Assembly (NCBI RefSeq): GCF_900086645.1
Contig: NZ_LT576451.1
Coordinates: 2,108,001 to 2,172,000 of the forward strand
DNA: 64,000 nt
Reading direction: 5' to 3'
Source: Curtobacterium sp. 9128
GTDB lineage: Bacteria; Actinomycetota; Actinomycetes; Actinomycetales; Microbacteriaceae
Position numbers and translations under genes: made by a program. The notes beneath the pieces are model-generated. The model made no database searches, was not told where the DNA came from, and saw nothing but the letters and a program-made list of their open reading frames with translations. Of the stretch, positions 56,162 through 64,000 are shown one piece after another (position 1 is the first letter of the stretch; every line of letters begins with the position of its first letter).

Positions 56162-57160
56162 ATGACCGATGCGTCCCTCGTCGACCGCCACGAGCCGCTC
56201 TGGAAGCGTCTCCCCGTCGTCGTCCAGCTCCGCAGGAGCACCGGGTGGCAGCGCGCCATGCTCATCACGGGCGTCGTCATCTGCGCCCTGTACCTCCTCG
56301 TCGCGGTGTTCGCACCGCTCATCGCCCCGTACGGCTTCGGCCAGCTGCAGGGTGCCGACGGGGCGAACTTCCCCCGCACCGGCGCCCCGAGCGCCGAGCA
56401 CATCTGGGGTACCACGGTCGGCGGCTTCGACGTGTTCAGCCGCGTCGTGTTCGGTGCCCGCACCGCGGTGCTCGTCGTCATCGTCGCCGTGGTCGTCTCG
56501 ATCATCGTCGGCGTCCTGCTCGGCATGGTCTCCGGCTACATCGGCGGATGGCTCGACCGCATCCTGGTCGTCGTCGCCGACGCGATCTACGCGTTCCCGT
56601 CCCTGCTGCTCGCGATCGTCGTCTCGATCGTGGTCTCCGGCGGCAACTCGAGCTACTACGGCGGCATCACGGCCGCGGCGATCTCGATCACCGTCGTCTA
56701 CGTCCCGCAGTACTTCCGCGTGGTCCGAGCAGAGGCCGTCCGGCTGAAGAACGACGCCTTCGTCGAGTCCGCCCGGGTGATGGGCACGAACCCGTGGCGC
56801 ATCATGACGCGCCACGTGCTCCGCAACTCGACCCGGTCGCTGCCGCTGATCCTGACCCTCAACGCGTCCGACGCGATCCTGACGCTCGCCGGCCTCGGGT
56901 TCCTCGGGTTCGGCATCGGTCCGACCGCCGGCGCCGAGTGGGGCTACGACCTCAGCCGCGCGCTCTCCGACGTGGCGTCCGGCGTCTGGTGGACCGGCGT
57001 CTACCCGGGTGTCGCGATCGTGGTGCTGGTCCTCGGCGTCACGTTCGTCGGCGAGAGCCTCAACGACATCTCCGATCCCCGCCTGCGTGCGCGCCGGCGG
57101 CTGAAGCAGCTGGTCTCCACGCGTGACAAGGCGACAGCTGCGGAAGGGGCAGCAGCATGA
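56162..57160 (+). CDS. Peptide ABC transporter, permease (DppC type)
   Basis: Second permease, 332 residues. It has the OppC-type N-terminal region, LIAPYGFGQLQGADG and GTTVGGFDVFSRVVFGAR, then membrane helices, the EAA loop SARVMGTNPWRIMTRHVLRNSTRSL and GFGIGPTAGAEWG. Starts two bases after the DppB-type gene and overlaps the ATPase in ATGA. The end SLNDISDPRLRARRR is the standard DppC end. Confidence 0.94.
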   Translation: MTDASLVDRHEPLWKRLPVVVQLRRSTGWQRAMLITGVVICALYLLVAVFAPLIAPYGFGQLQGADGANFPRTGAPSAEHIWGTTVGGFDVFSRVVFGARTAVLVVIVAVVVSIIVGVLLGMVSGYIGGWLDRILVVVADAIYAFPSLLLAIVVSIVVSGGNSSYYGGITAAAISITVVYVPQYFRVVRAEAVRLKNDAFVESARVMGTNPWRIMTRHVLRNSTRSLPLILTLNASDAILTLAGLGFLGFGIGPTAGAEWGYDLSRALSDVASGVWWTGVYPGVAIVVLVLGVTFVGESLNDISDPRLRARRRLKQLVSTRDKATAAEGAAA

Positions 57161-58869
57161 CCGACGCGACCAACAGCCTCCAGTCCGACGCCGGAAAGAC
57201 CGACGCGCGGAAGGAACCGGTCGTCGTCGTCGACGACCTCACCGTCACCTTCGCAACGGACGGCGGCGCCGTCGACGCGGTCAAGGGCGTCAGCATCGAC
57301 GTCCGACCCGGCGAGGTCCTCGCCCTGGTCGGCGAGTCCGGCTCCGGCAAGTCGGTGACCGCCCGCAGCATGCTGCGGCTGATGCCGGAGACGGCGACGC
57401 TCGGCGGGGCGGTGATGCTCGACGGCACCGACGTCGTGTCCGTCGGCGCGCAGAAGCTCCGTGAGCTCCGCGGGACCGCCGGTGCGATGGTCTTCCAGGA
57501 ACCGTCGACCGCACTGAACCCGGTCTTCACCGTCGGGTGGCAGATCGCCGAGGGCCTCCGCGCCCACGGTGGTGTCTCGAAGAAGGAGGCCCGCGCGAAG
57601 GCGATCGACTACCTCCGTCGGGTCGGCATCCCGGACCCTGAGGTCCGCGTCGACCACTACCCGCACCAGTTCTCCGGCGGCCAGAAGCAGCGGGTCGTCA
57701 TCGCGAGTGCGCTGGCGCTCGAGCCGAGCGTGATCATCGCCGACGAGCCGACGACGGCGCTCGACGTCACGGTGCAGGCCGAGATCCTCGACCTGCTCCG
57801 CCGCTGCCGCGACGAGTTCGGCGCGGCGATCGTCATCATCACGCACAACATGGGCGTCGTCGCCGACCTGGCCGACCGCGTCGCCGTGATGTACCAGGGC
57901 GAGATCGTCGAGGAGGCGCCGGTCGCGGAGCTGTTCGGCAACCCGCAGGCCGACTACACGAAGCGGCTGCTCGCCGCGGTGCCCCGGCTCGAGGCGTCGA
58001 CCGGCGCTGCGCGTCGGGCGATCATCACCGAGGACGTCGCACCGGTCGTCGAGGCGAAGGGGCTCGAGATCGAGTACCCCGGACGACTCGGCTCGCACGC
58101 GTTCAAGGCGGTCAAGGGCGTCGACCTGGCGATCCGTCCGGGCGAGGTCCTCGGCCTGGTGGGGGAGTCCGGCTCCGGCAAGACCACCATCGGACGGGCG
58201 ATCGCCGGTCTCACGCGGGTGACGGGCGGGTCGCTCGAGGTGCTCGGACACGAGATGCTCGGGTTCAAGGAACGCGACTTCAAGCCGGTCCGGAAGGACA
58301 TCGGGTTCGTGTTCCAGGACCCGGCGACGTCGTTCAACCCGCTGCTGACGATCGCCGAGTGCGTCGCCGAACCGCTCATCGTGCACGGCGTCGCATCGTC
58401 ACCGCGGGCGGCGCGCAAGCAGGTCGACGAGCTGATGGAGGCCGTGCAGCTCCCCGCGGCGTACGGCGACCGGTACCCGCACGAGCTCTCCGGCGGGCAG
58501 CGCCAGCGTGCATCGCTCGCCCGGTCGCTCGCGCTCCGGCCGAAGCTGCTCATCGCCGACGAGCCCACGAGTGCACTCGACGTGTCGGTGCAGGCCCGTG
58601 TGCTGGAGCTCTTCCTCGAGCTGCAGCAGGACTTCGGCTTCGCCTCGCTGTTCATCAGCCACGACCTCGCGGTCGTCGGCGCGCTGTCCGACCGGATCGC
58701 GGTGCTGTACCGCGGCGACCTGGTCGAGACCGGCACGACGGCAGAGGTCCTCGGCGCACCGCAGCACCCCTACACGCAGCGCCTGCTGGCGTCGCTGCCC
58801 GTGCCGGACCCGGCCGAGCAGGCCGAGCGACGGCGTACGCTGGAGCAACTGGAGCACGTCGGGTCCTGA
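57157..58869 (+). CDS. Peptide ABC transporter, fused double ATP-binding protein (DppD-DppF type)
   Basis: Two ATPases in one chain of 570 residues. The first has Walker A GESGSGKS at 59-66, signature FSGGQKQRV and Walker B VIIADEPTTALD; the second has Walker A GESGSGKT at 336-343, signature LSGGQRQRA and Walker B LLIADEPTSALD. This equals DppD plus DppF, so the importer is complete with this gene alone. The ATG overlaps the permease stop. A 148-base gap with a palindromic hairpin separates it from a third ATPase gene. Confidence 0.93.
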   Translation: MTDATNSLQSDAGKTDARKEPVVVVDDLTVTFATDGGAVDAVKGVSIDVRPGEVLALVGESGSGKSVTARSMLRLMPETATLGGAVMLDGTDVVSVGAQKLRELRGTAGAMVFQEPSTALNPVFTVGWQIAEGLRAHGGVSKKEARAKAIDYLRRVGIPDPEVRVDHYPHQFSGGQKQRVVIASALALEPSVIIADEPTTALDVTVQAEILDLLRRCRDEFGAAIVIITHNMGVVADLADRVAVMYQGEIVEEAPVAELFGNPQADYTKRLLAAVPRLEASTGAARRAIITEDVAPVVEAKGLEIEYPGRLGSHAFKAVKGVDLAIRPGEVLGLVGESGSGKTTIGRAIAGLTRVTGGSLEVLGHEMLGFKERDFKPVRKDIGFVFQDPATSFNPLLTIAECVAEPLIVHGVASSPRAARKQVDELMEAVQLPAAYGDRYPHELSGGQRQRASLARSLALRPKLLIADEPTSALDVSVQARVLELFLELQQDFGFASLFISHDLAVVGALSDRIAVLYRGDLVETGTTAEVLGAPQHPYTQRLLASLPVPDPAEQAERRRTLEQLEHVGS

Positions 58870-58886
58870 CCCGACGGACCGGCCAT

Positions 58887-58933
58887 CCCTGGAGGCCCGG
58901 CCTGCGTCGTCGACGCTGGTCGAGCCTCCAGGG
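58887..58933. repeat. Palindromic CCTGGAGGC hairpin element
   Basis: CCCTGGAGGC (58887-58896) and GCCTCCAGGG (58924-58933) form a perfect 10-base stem with 27 bases between. Flanking GACCG and CGGTC may extend it. Related GCCTCCAGG copies occur between other genes in the window (about 28710, 61743), so it looks like a dispersed intergenic element, possibly acting as terminator or attenuator here. Confidence 0.6.
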
Positions 58934-59017
58934 CGGTCGGCTCCACTGCACCACGTACGACGCGCGGACGCGTTCCGTCCGCGCTGCGCCGCCAGGGGGC
59001 GGCGCGGAAGGGGTTCC

Positions 59018-59962
59018 ATGATCGGGGTCAACGGCCCGGCGGTCGTCGCGGACGACGTGTCCATCGAGTACCGGGTGCCAGGCGCCCGACCGATCCGGGC
59101 GGTCGACGGCGTCAGCCTGACGGTCCGCAGCGGCGAGATCCTGGCGCTCCTGGGGGAGTCGGGCTCGGGCAAGTCGACGTTCGCGGCGGCGGTCGCCGGC
59201 CAGTTCGGCGCCCGAGGCGAGGGCGAGGGTGCGCAGCGTCGGCACATCGTCGGCGGCGAGCTCACCGTCCTCGGGCAGAAGACCCGCGGGCTCCGGGCGT
59301 CGTCGCGCCGACTTGCCCGGCTGACCGGTCGGATCGGGTACCTCTCGCAGGACGCCGCCGATCGTCTGAGCCCTGACCTCACCGTCGGCGAGGCCATCGC
59401 CGAACCGATCTACGCCCGTGACCGTCGCTTCGACCGCAAGGAAGCCGGGCTCATCGTCGCGCGGCTCGTCGACGCCGTGCACCTGCCGCTCGGCGTGATG
59501 CGGCTCAACACGTGGGAGCTCTCCAGCGGGCAGCGCCAACGGGTCGCACTCGCGCAGGCGCTCGTCCTCGAACCGCAGCTCCTCGTCGCCGACGAGCCCG
59601 CCCGCGGCGTCGACGTCCTCGTCCGCCAGTCCGTGCTCGAGGCCCTGGCAAACCTGCAGCAGGGCCGGCAGTTCTCCGCCGTGGTCGTGTCGAGCGACCT
59701 CCGTGAGGCCCGCGCCCTGGCCGATCGCGTCGCCGTCATGAACGAGGGGCGCCTGGTCGGACTCGGGACGTTCGACGAGGTCCTCGACAGCCCGGTGGAT
59801 CCCTACGTGAAGACCCTCGCCGCGACCGCTGCCCGGCCAGTGAAGCGCCGACCCGCCGCTGGTGCCGGCGGTGCCGCTGGTGCGCCGCGCCGCTCGTCCG
59901 CTCCACGCCGTCCGGCGACCGCCGGCACCGGCCCCCGTACCGACCGACAGGAGAACGCGTGA
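59018..59962 (+). CDS. Third ABC transporter ATP-binding protein of the peptide-transporter locus
   Basis: A single-domain ATPase of 314 residues with Walker A GESGSGKS at 46-53, an altered signature LSSGQRQRV, and Walker B LLVADEPARGVD. The C-terminal 45 residues are alanine/arginine/proline rich. Because the preceding gene already supplies two ATPases, this one is extra: it may serve another permease pair or replace one half. GGAAGGGG precedes the ATG. Overlaps the dehydrogenase gene in GTGA, so both are coexpressed. Confidence 0.88.
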   Translation: MIGVNGPAVVADDVSIEYRVPGARPIRAVDGVSLTVRSGEILALLGESGSGKSTFAAAVAGQFGARGEGEGAQRRHIVGGELTVLGQKTRGLRASSRRLARLTGRIGYLSQDAADRLSPDLTVGEAIAEPIYARDRRFDRKEAGLIVARLVDAVHLPLGVMRLNTWELSSGQRQRVALAQALVLEPQLLVADEPARGVDVLVRQSVLEALANLQQGRQFSAVVVSSDLREARALADRVAVMNEGRLVGLGTFDEVLDSPVDPYVKTLAATAARPVKRRPAAGAGGAAGAPRRSSAPRRPATAGTGPRTDRQENA

Positions 59963-60954
59963 CGTCACGTGGCCACCGCGCAGTGCTGACCGACTCGGGA
60001 GCGCCGCTGCCGGTGCCACCGCCGACGTCCGGTCCGATCGCGATCCTGCCCTCGCCGGCCGAGCTCCACGTGTCGGCCGTGTCCGACGCCGGTGGCACCG
60101 TCGCCGAGCTCGACGGCGACACGCGTGGGATCGTGTGGCTCGACCCGCGTGACCCGTCCGGCCTCGAGTCCGCGCTGGGCTCCGCGCCCGGCGTCACCTG
60201 GGTGCAGCTGCCGTTCGCCGGGGTCGACGCGTTCGCGCACCTGATCTCCGCGCACGGGGACCGCGTGCTCTTCACCTCGGCCAAGGGGGCCTACGCGGAG
60301 CCCGTCGCCGAGCACGCCCTCGCGCTGACCCTCGCGACGCTGCGCGTCCTGCCTGCGCGGGCCCGGGCGACGTCGTGGGCGACCGAACCAGAGGGCGTGT
60401 CCCTGTACGGCCGGAACGTGCTCGTCATCGGCGCGGGCGGCATCGCGTTGGAGTACATGCGGCTCCTCGCACCGTTCGACGTGGACGTGACGGTCGTCCG
60501 CCGGTCGACCTCCCCGGTGCCGGGTGCGTCCCGCACGGTGACGACCGACGACCTCGACGACGTGCTGCCGTCCGCCGACGTCGTGATGATCGCCGCGGCG
60601 ATGACCTCCGGGACCGCGAAGCTCTTCGGCGCGGCGCAGTTCGCGCGCATGAAGCAGACCGCGCGGCTCGTGAACATCGCCCGCGGTGGCCTCGTCGACA
60701 CGGACGCGCTCGTCGACGCCCTCCGTGCCGGGGAGATCGCGGGCGCCGGTGTCGACGTGACCGACCCGGAGCCCCTTCCAGACGGTCACCCGCTGTGGGA
60801 GACGCCGGGCGCGATCATCACGCCGCACCAGGCGGACACGCCGGAGATGGTGGCGCCGTTGCTCGCCGAGCGGGTGCGGGCGAACGTGGAGGCGTTCCTC
60901 GCGGAGTCGGGATCCGGCTTCGTCGGCGTCGTGGACCCGGTCGCCGGGTACTGA
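59959..60954 (+). CDS. D-isomer-specific 2-hydroxyacid dehydrogenase
   Basis: NAD-dependent enzyme that interconverts a D-2-hydroxyacid and the 2-oxoacid. 331 residues; the Rossmann motif is VLVIGAGGIALEYM, the catalytic arginine is in VNIARGGLVD, the glutamate in DPEPLPDGHPLW, and the histidine in ITPHQA. Last gene of the peptide-transport locus, in GTGA overlap with the third ATPase. The link suggests that the imported compound contains or releases a hydroxy- or oxoacid; this is inference. Confidence 0.9.
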   Translation: MTSRGHRAVLTDSGAPLPVPPPTSGPIAILPSPAELHVSAVSDAGGTVAELDGDTRGIVWLDPRDPSGLESALGSAPGVTWVQLPFAGVDAFAHLISAHGDRVLFTSAKGAYAEPVAEHALALTLATLRVLPARARATSWATEPEGVSLYGRNVLVIGAGGIALEYMRLLAPFDVDVTVVRRSTSPVPGASRTVTTDDLDDVLPSADVVMIAAAMTSGTAKLFGAAQFARMKQTARLVNIARGGLVDTDALVDALRAGEIAGAGVDVTDPEPLPDGHPLWETPGAIITPHQADTPEMVAPLLAERVRANVEAFLAESGSGFVGVVDPVAGY

Positions 60955-61009
60955 CGCGCGGCGCGCCCGGGGTGCGTGCCGGATGCGCGGGGAGCGTCCG
61001 TTGTCCTGC

Positions 61010-61015
61010 TATGCT
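61010..61015 (+). promoter_or_regulatory. Predicted -10 box of the tRNA-Asn gene
   Basis: TATGCT, four of six bases like TATAAT, 42 bases before the mature tRNA. A small CCGGG hairpin lies in the short 5' leader. Confidence 0.55.
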
Positions 61016-61057
61016 GTTACCCGTTGTTCAGACCGGGTCACCCGGGACGACGACTGA

Positions 61058-61130
61058 TCCTCGATAGCTCAATTGGCAGAGCAGCCGGCTGTTAACCGGC
61101 AGGTTGTTGGTTCGAGTCCAACTCGGGGAG
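61058..61130 (+). tRNA. tRNA-Asn (anticodon GTT)
   Basis: A complete 73-base cloverleaf. The acceptor stem TCCTCGA pairs with TCGGGGA (61123-61129) with one T-G pair, and G61130 is the discriminator. The anticodon stem GCCGG/CCGGC encloses the loop CTGTTAA with GTT at 61091-61093. The T loop reads TTCGAGT and the D arm is AGCTCAATTGGCAGAGC. CCA is not encoded. Confidence 0.97.
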
Positions 61131-61134
61131 CGTC

Positions 61135-61171
61135 AGGCCCTCACCGTCCGCGGTGGGGGCCTTCTCGTTTT
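61135..61171 (+). terminator. Terminator of tRNA-Asn
   Basis: AGGCCCTCACCG (61135-61146) pairs with CGGTGGGGGCCT (61151-61162), loop TCCG, followed by TCTCGTTTT. It begins five bases after the tRNA and is the most typical intrinsic terminator in the window. Confidence 0.9.
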
Positions 61172-61232
61172 CCCGCGCATTGTGCCGATCCTTCACGGCG
61201 GGCGCCGGGGTGGATGCTGTTAGCGTTCACAG

Positions 61233-61736
61233 GTGCATCTCCTCCGTCGAACCGTCCGCGCGGCATTCTGCCTCGTGGTGGCGGGCGTGGTCATGGGCGG
61301 AGTCGCTGCGTGTACTGCGGGAGCCGAGTCCGAGCCGGACGACTCCGTCGACAGCACGCCGTCGTCTTCGGTCGCGGCATCGGGCACGGCGCCGATGGTG
61401 TTCGCGTTCGTCTGCCGGGACGATGGGGTGTCGGGCCGCACGGAGACGTTCACGACCTACTCGGCGGTCTGGGAAGCCCAGCGGACCGACTGCCGGGCGC
61501 AGCGCATCACGGGGACCGAGGCGTCGGCGCAGCAGCAGGACGCGGTCGACGCCGCGGCGGGGGAGTCGACGATCGAGCAACTCGCGGCGACGTGCGCGGT
61601 GTCCGGGACGGCCCCGTGGACGACCCCGATCGAGTCGGCTGCCGATGCGCGGACGGCCGCAGGGCTCGCGATCTACTGCCCGGGGCATCCGGAGATGGAC
61701 CACCTGCGCGACGCGATCGCGGCGTACCGGGGCTGA
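61233..61736 (+). CDS. Hypothetical lipoprotein (167 residues)
   Basis: Secreted, membrane-anchored protein with a signal sequence ending in the lipobox VAAC, C27. A serine/aspartate-rich linker follows (about 30-50), then a small domain with four cysteines (VCRDDG, TDCRAQ, ATCAVSG, IYCPGH) that could form two disulfides. A -10 box TAGCGT (61221-61226) ends six bases before the GTG, so leaderless expression is likely. Similar Cys-rich lipoproteins are common in Microbacteriaceae; no function is known to me. Confidence 0.8.
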   Translation: MHLLRRTVRAAFCLVVAGVVMGGVAACTAGAESEPDDSVDSTPSSSVAASGTAPMVFAFVCRDDGVSGRTETFTTYSAVWEAQRTDCRAQRITGTEASAQQQDAVDAAAGESTIEQLAATCAVSGTAPWTTPIESAADARTAAGLAIYCPGHPEMDHLRDAIAAYRG

Positions 61737-61767
61737 GCCGAGCCTCCAGGCCGGACTCGACGCTCCG

Positions 61768-62343
61768 TCAGCCCTCCGGGTGGTCGCGGCCGGGCAGCCA
61801 GGACTTGCCCGGTCCGCCCCAGCTCTGCTTCTTGACGGACTTCAGGGACTGCTTGGCGTACGGGTGGACGAGGCGGTCCGCGTAGAGCACGCCGTCGAGG
61901 TGGTCGTACTCGTGCTGGAAGATGCGCGCGAGCCAGCCGTGCGCCTCGATCTCGAACGGTTCGCCGTGCTCGTCGACCGCGCGCAGCAGGGCACCTTCGC
62001 TCCGGCGCAGCGGGAACCGATCGCCGGGGATGGAGAGGCAGCCCTCGGACTCATCGTCCTCGTCCAGTTCCTCCACCGACTCGGGCACCGCCGGAGTGAT
62101 CCACAGAACGGGGTTCACCGCTGCGCCGCGCCAGAGCACGCCGTCATCATCGGTCCATGCGTACACGAAGAGCCGCTTGCCGACACCGACCTGCGGGCCG
62201 GCGAGCCCCACACCGGGTGCCAGGTCCATCGTCTCGAACATGTCCGCCACCAGGGAGCGCAGGTCGTCGTCGAAGACGGTGACCTCCTCGGCGCGGGCGT
62301 GCAGGACGGGTTCACCGGTGATCCGGATGGGGAGAACGGCCAT
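61768..62343 (-). CDS. def: Peptide deformylase
   Basis: Removes the formyl group from nascent proteins using a metal. 191 residues with all three motifs: GVGLAGPQVG, EGCLSIPG (metal ligand C102) and HEYDHLDG (H144, E145, H148). The sequence between motifs 1 and 2 is acidic (ESVEELDEDDESE), typical of actinobacterial Def. TAACCT on the reverse strand (62350-62355) lies six bases before the ATG, predicting a leaderless mRNA. Divergent from the transporter gene. Confidence 0.96.
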   Translation of the reverse strand: MAVLPIRITGEPVLHARAEEVTVFDDDLRSLVADMFETMDLAPGVGLAGPQVGVGKRLFVYAWTDDDGVLWRGAAVNPVLWITPAVPESVEELDEDDESEGCLSIPGDRFPLRRSEGALLRAVDEHGEPFEIEAHGWLARIFQHEYDHLDGVLYADRLVHPYAKQSLKSVKKQSWGGPGKSWLPGRDHPEG

Positions 62344-62382
62344 TCACCCAGGTTATCGGGAGCGGTCGGATAGCCTCGACGC

Positions 62383-63297
62383 GTGACGACGGACCTCCAG
62401 CTCCCGGACGCGGTGAACAACCTCACCCCGTTCCAGGCGCTCATGATCCCGGTCGCGCTCATCGGCGCGGTCTTCCTGTCGCTCGGTGCCCAGTTCCAGG
62501 CCCGCGGGGTCAAGCGGGTCGAAGCGCGCCTCGGCAAGCAGTCCAAGGGCCTGAGTGTCCGGCACATCCTCGGGCTGATCTCGAGCGGCTACTGGGTGCT
62601 CGGCACGATCATGCTCGGTGTCGCGGTGGTCCTGCAGCTGATCAGCATCACTTACGCGCCGCTCATCGTCGTCCAGCCGCTCGGCGCCGTGGCGCTCGTC
62701 ATCACGACCTGGTTCTCGTCGCGGTCCTCCGGGGTCCCCCTCGGACGACCGGCGCGGCGCGCGGTCTGGACGTGCATCATCGGCGTCGGCCTGTTCGTCG
62801 CGATCGCGGCGTTCGTCGGGCACGAGAGCCCGATCACCCGTGCTCAGCTCGTGACCGTGCTGATCATCCTCGCGGTGGTCCTCGTGCTCGTCCTCGTGTC
62901 GTTCCGCGTGGTCGCGAAGCACAAGAGCGCGCTCTACTACATCATCGGTGCCGGGGTGCTCTACGGGTTCGTGGCGACCCTGGCGAAGGTCACGCTGAAC
63001 CGGTTCGTCAACCACACGTTCGACTGGCTCACCGTCCTGGCGATCATCGGCGTCATCGTCGCGGCATCCCTCGGCGGGTACTTCGTGCAGAACGCCTACT
63101 CGGCGGGGTCGGCGGACCTGGTCATCGCCGGCCTGACCGTGGTGGACCCGATCGTCGCGGTCGGCATCGGCGTGATCGTCCTCGACGAGGCCGCCGGCGC
63201 ACCGGCGTTCGCCGTCGTCGGGTTCGTCGTCGCCGCAGCGATCGCGGTGACCGGTGTCTTCATGCTCGCGAAGTACCACCCGGAAGCCAGACGCTGA
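62383..63297 (+). CDS. DMT-superfamily transporter (NIPA-like)
   Basis: A 304-residue membrane protein with about nine to ten helices. The pattern FLSLGAQFQARGVKRVEARLG after the first helix, then SGYWVLGTIMLGVAVVLQLISITYAPLIVVQPLGAVALVIT, resembles the NIPA/EamA branch, often linked to magnesium. Substrate is not proven. A -10 box TAGCCT (62371-62376) ends six bases before the GTG. It is divergent from def with 39 bases between starts. Confidence 0.88.
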   Translation: MTTDLQLPDAVNNLTPFQALMIPVALIGAVFLSLGAQFQARGVKRVEARLGKQSKGLSVRHILGLISSGYWVLGTIMLGVAVVLQLISITYAPLIVVQPLGAVALVITTWFSSRSSGVPLGRPARRAVWTCIIGVGLFVAIAAFVGHESPITRAQLVTVLIILAVVLVLVLVSFRVVAKHKSALYYIIGAGVLYGFVATLAKVTLNRFVNHTFDWLTVLAIIGVIVAASLGGYFVQNAYSAGSADLVIAGLTVVDPIVAVGIGVIVLDEAAGAPAFAVVGFVVAAAIAVTGVFMLAKYHPEARR

Positions 63298-63450
63298 CCG
63301 TCGCCGTCCCCCTGGAGGAGGGCACCCCGTCCACCGCGCGGCTGACGCGGCCGCGCATCGGCGTACGGTAGCGTTTCAGGCCCAGACCAACCCCGGCACG
63401 TCGGACCAGCGGCCCGCCGGATGCAGGCCCAGGAGAGGACGACGCCCACC

Positions 63451-64000
63451 GTGTCAGGAGACGCCACCCCCACCGGACGCCCACTGCGCATCCTCATCGC
63501 CGCAGACACCTTCTCACCGGACGTCAACGGCGCTGCCACCTTCACGGAGCAGCTCGCCGTCGGCCTCGCCGAGCGCGGCCACGAGGTCCACATCATCGCC
63601 CCGGCCGCCAACCGGCACCACGGCACCTTCGACGAGGAACACCGCGGTGTCACCCTCGTCGTGCACCGGCTCAAGTCGTACAAGTGGCCGCTGCACGCCT
63701 GGCTGCGCTTCGCGTGGCCCTGGAGCGTCCGGAAGCACACCGCGCCCATCATCGATGCGATCAAGCCCGACGTGCTGCACATCCAGTCGCACATCATCGT
63801 CGGCCGCGGCGTCGCCCGGGAAGCACACGACCGGGGCATCCGGATCATCGCGACCAACCACTTCATGCCCGAGAACCTCCTCGAGTACACGCCCTTCGGT
63901 CGCTTCACGCTGCCGATCGCGCTGAAGATCGCGTGGAACGACGCGGCCCGCACCTACCGGCTCGCCGACGCCATCACGACGCCGACGAACCTCGCCGCCG
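63451..64000 (+). CDS. Glycosyltransferase family 4, partial (cut by window end)
   Basis: The first 183 codons of a GT-B glycosyltransferase that continues past the window. The N-terminal Rossmann part shows RILIAADTFSPDVNGAATFTEQLAVGLAERGHEVHIIAP, then KPDVLHIQSH and ATNHFMPENLLEY, the pattern of GT4 mannosyl/glucosyltransferases (PimB/MgtA-like, cell-envelope glycolipids). I chose GTG 63451, with GGAGAGG 13 bases upstream; ATG 63421 in the same frame is an alternative. The C-terminal nucleotide-sugar site is not in view. Confidence 0.85.
   Translation, partial: MSGDATPTGRPLRILIAADTFSPDVNGAATFTEQLAVGLAERGHEVHIIAPAANRHHGTFDEEHRGVTLVVHRLKSYKWPLHAWLRFAWPWSVRKHTAPIIDAIKPDVLHIQSHIIVGRGVAREAHDRGIRIIATNHFMPENLLEYTPFGRFTLPIALKIAWNDAARTYRLADAITTPTNLAA

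Overview
The window is a single high-GC stretch (about 70% by eye) with dense, overlapping genes and GTG/TTG starts. Its gene order (leuS-comEA-comEC-holA-rpsT-lepA-hemW-hrcA-dnaJ-rsmE-HIT-phoH-ybeY-era, then leuA-recO-uppS-glyS-dusB-dgt-dnaG) is the conserved actinobacterial chromosome backbone. Protein style and the leaderless promoters point to Microbacteriaceae, probably Curtobacterium or a close relative. That assignment is inference; no rRNA gene is present.

Layout. 1-3.3 kb: a quaternary-amine (osmoprotectant) ABC importer in four overlapping genes. 3.6-9.3 kb: cytochrome bd oxidase and its CydDC exporter (cydABDC). 9.4-12.1 kb: leuS behind a long structured leader. 12.2-20 kb: the competence locus comEA/comEC and holA, interrupted at 12.95-16.43 kb by a reverse-strand toxin/immunity island. 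20-31 kb: rpsT, an aminotransferase, lepA, a membrane protein, a DUF1990-type protein, a HAD phosphatase, hemW, a DUF4870-type protein, then hrcA (with a CIRCE operator)-dnaJ-rsmE. 31-35.3 kb: HIT protein-phoH-ybeY-CBS protein-era. 35.3-39.5 kb: histidine kinase, response regulator and a MacB/FtsX-type ABC exporter, probably an antimicrobial-sensing module. 39.6-43.3 kb: leuA behind a four-leucine leader-peptide attenuator, then recO-uppS. 43.3-45.4 kb: a LysR regulator divergent from a class V aminotransferase-like gene. 45.4-52.8 kb: glyS, a DsbA/FrnE oxidoreductase with an overlapping 49-residue ORF, a YbaK-type deacylase, dusB-dgt and dnaG. 52.8-53.3 kb: a gene-free, repeat-rich stretch. 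53.3-61 kb: a peptide ABC importer with three ATP-binding cassettes and a terminal 2-hydroxyacid dehydrogenase. 61-64 kb: tRNA-Asn, a lipoprotein, def, a DMT/NIPA-like transporter, and the start of a glycosyltransferase cut by the window end.

The main accessory feature is the island in the competence locus. It carries an EspC/WXG100-like small protein, a 476-residue polymorphic toxin with a PD-(D/E)XK-like C terminus, an Imm1-like immunity protein, and small or broken genes that may be further immunity genes. A 27-codon remnant of another comEC start remains directly after comEA, while comEC itself continues after the island with its own N terminus and its own -10 box. At the other end, comEC has no stop before holA and reads 242 bases into it.

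Regulatory signals visible in the sequence are the leuA attenuator, the leuS leader, CIRCE, several strong hairpin terminators, an 18-base palindrome at the toxin operon and 31-32 bp spaced GACCGGTC palindromes before the peptide transporter. In addition, about sixteen genes have a -10 hexamer only 6-7 bases before the start codon, which predicts leaderless mRNAs.
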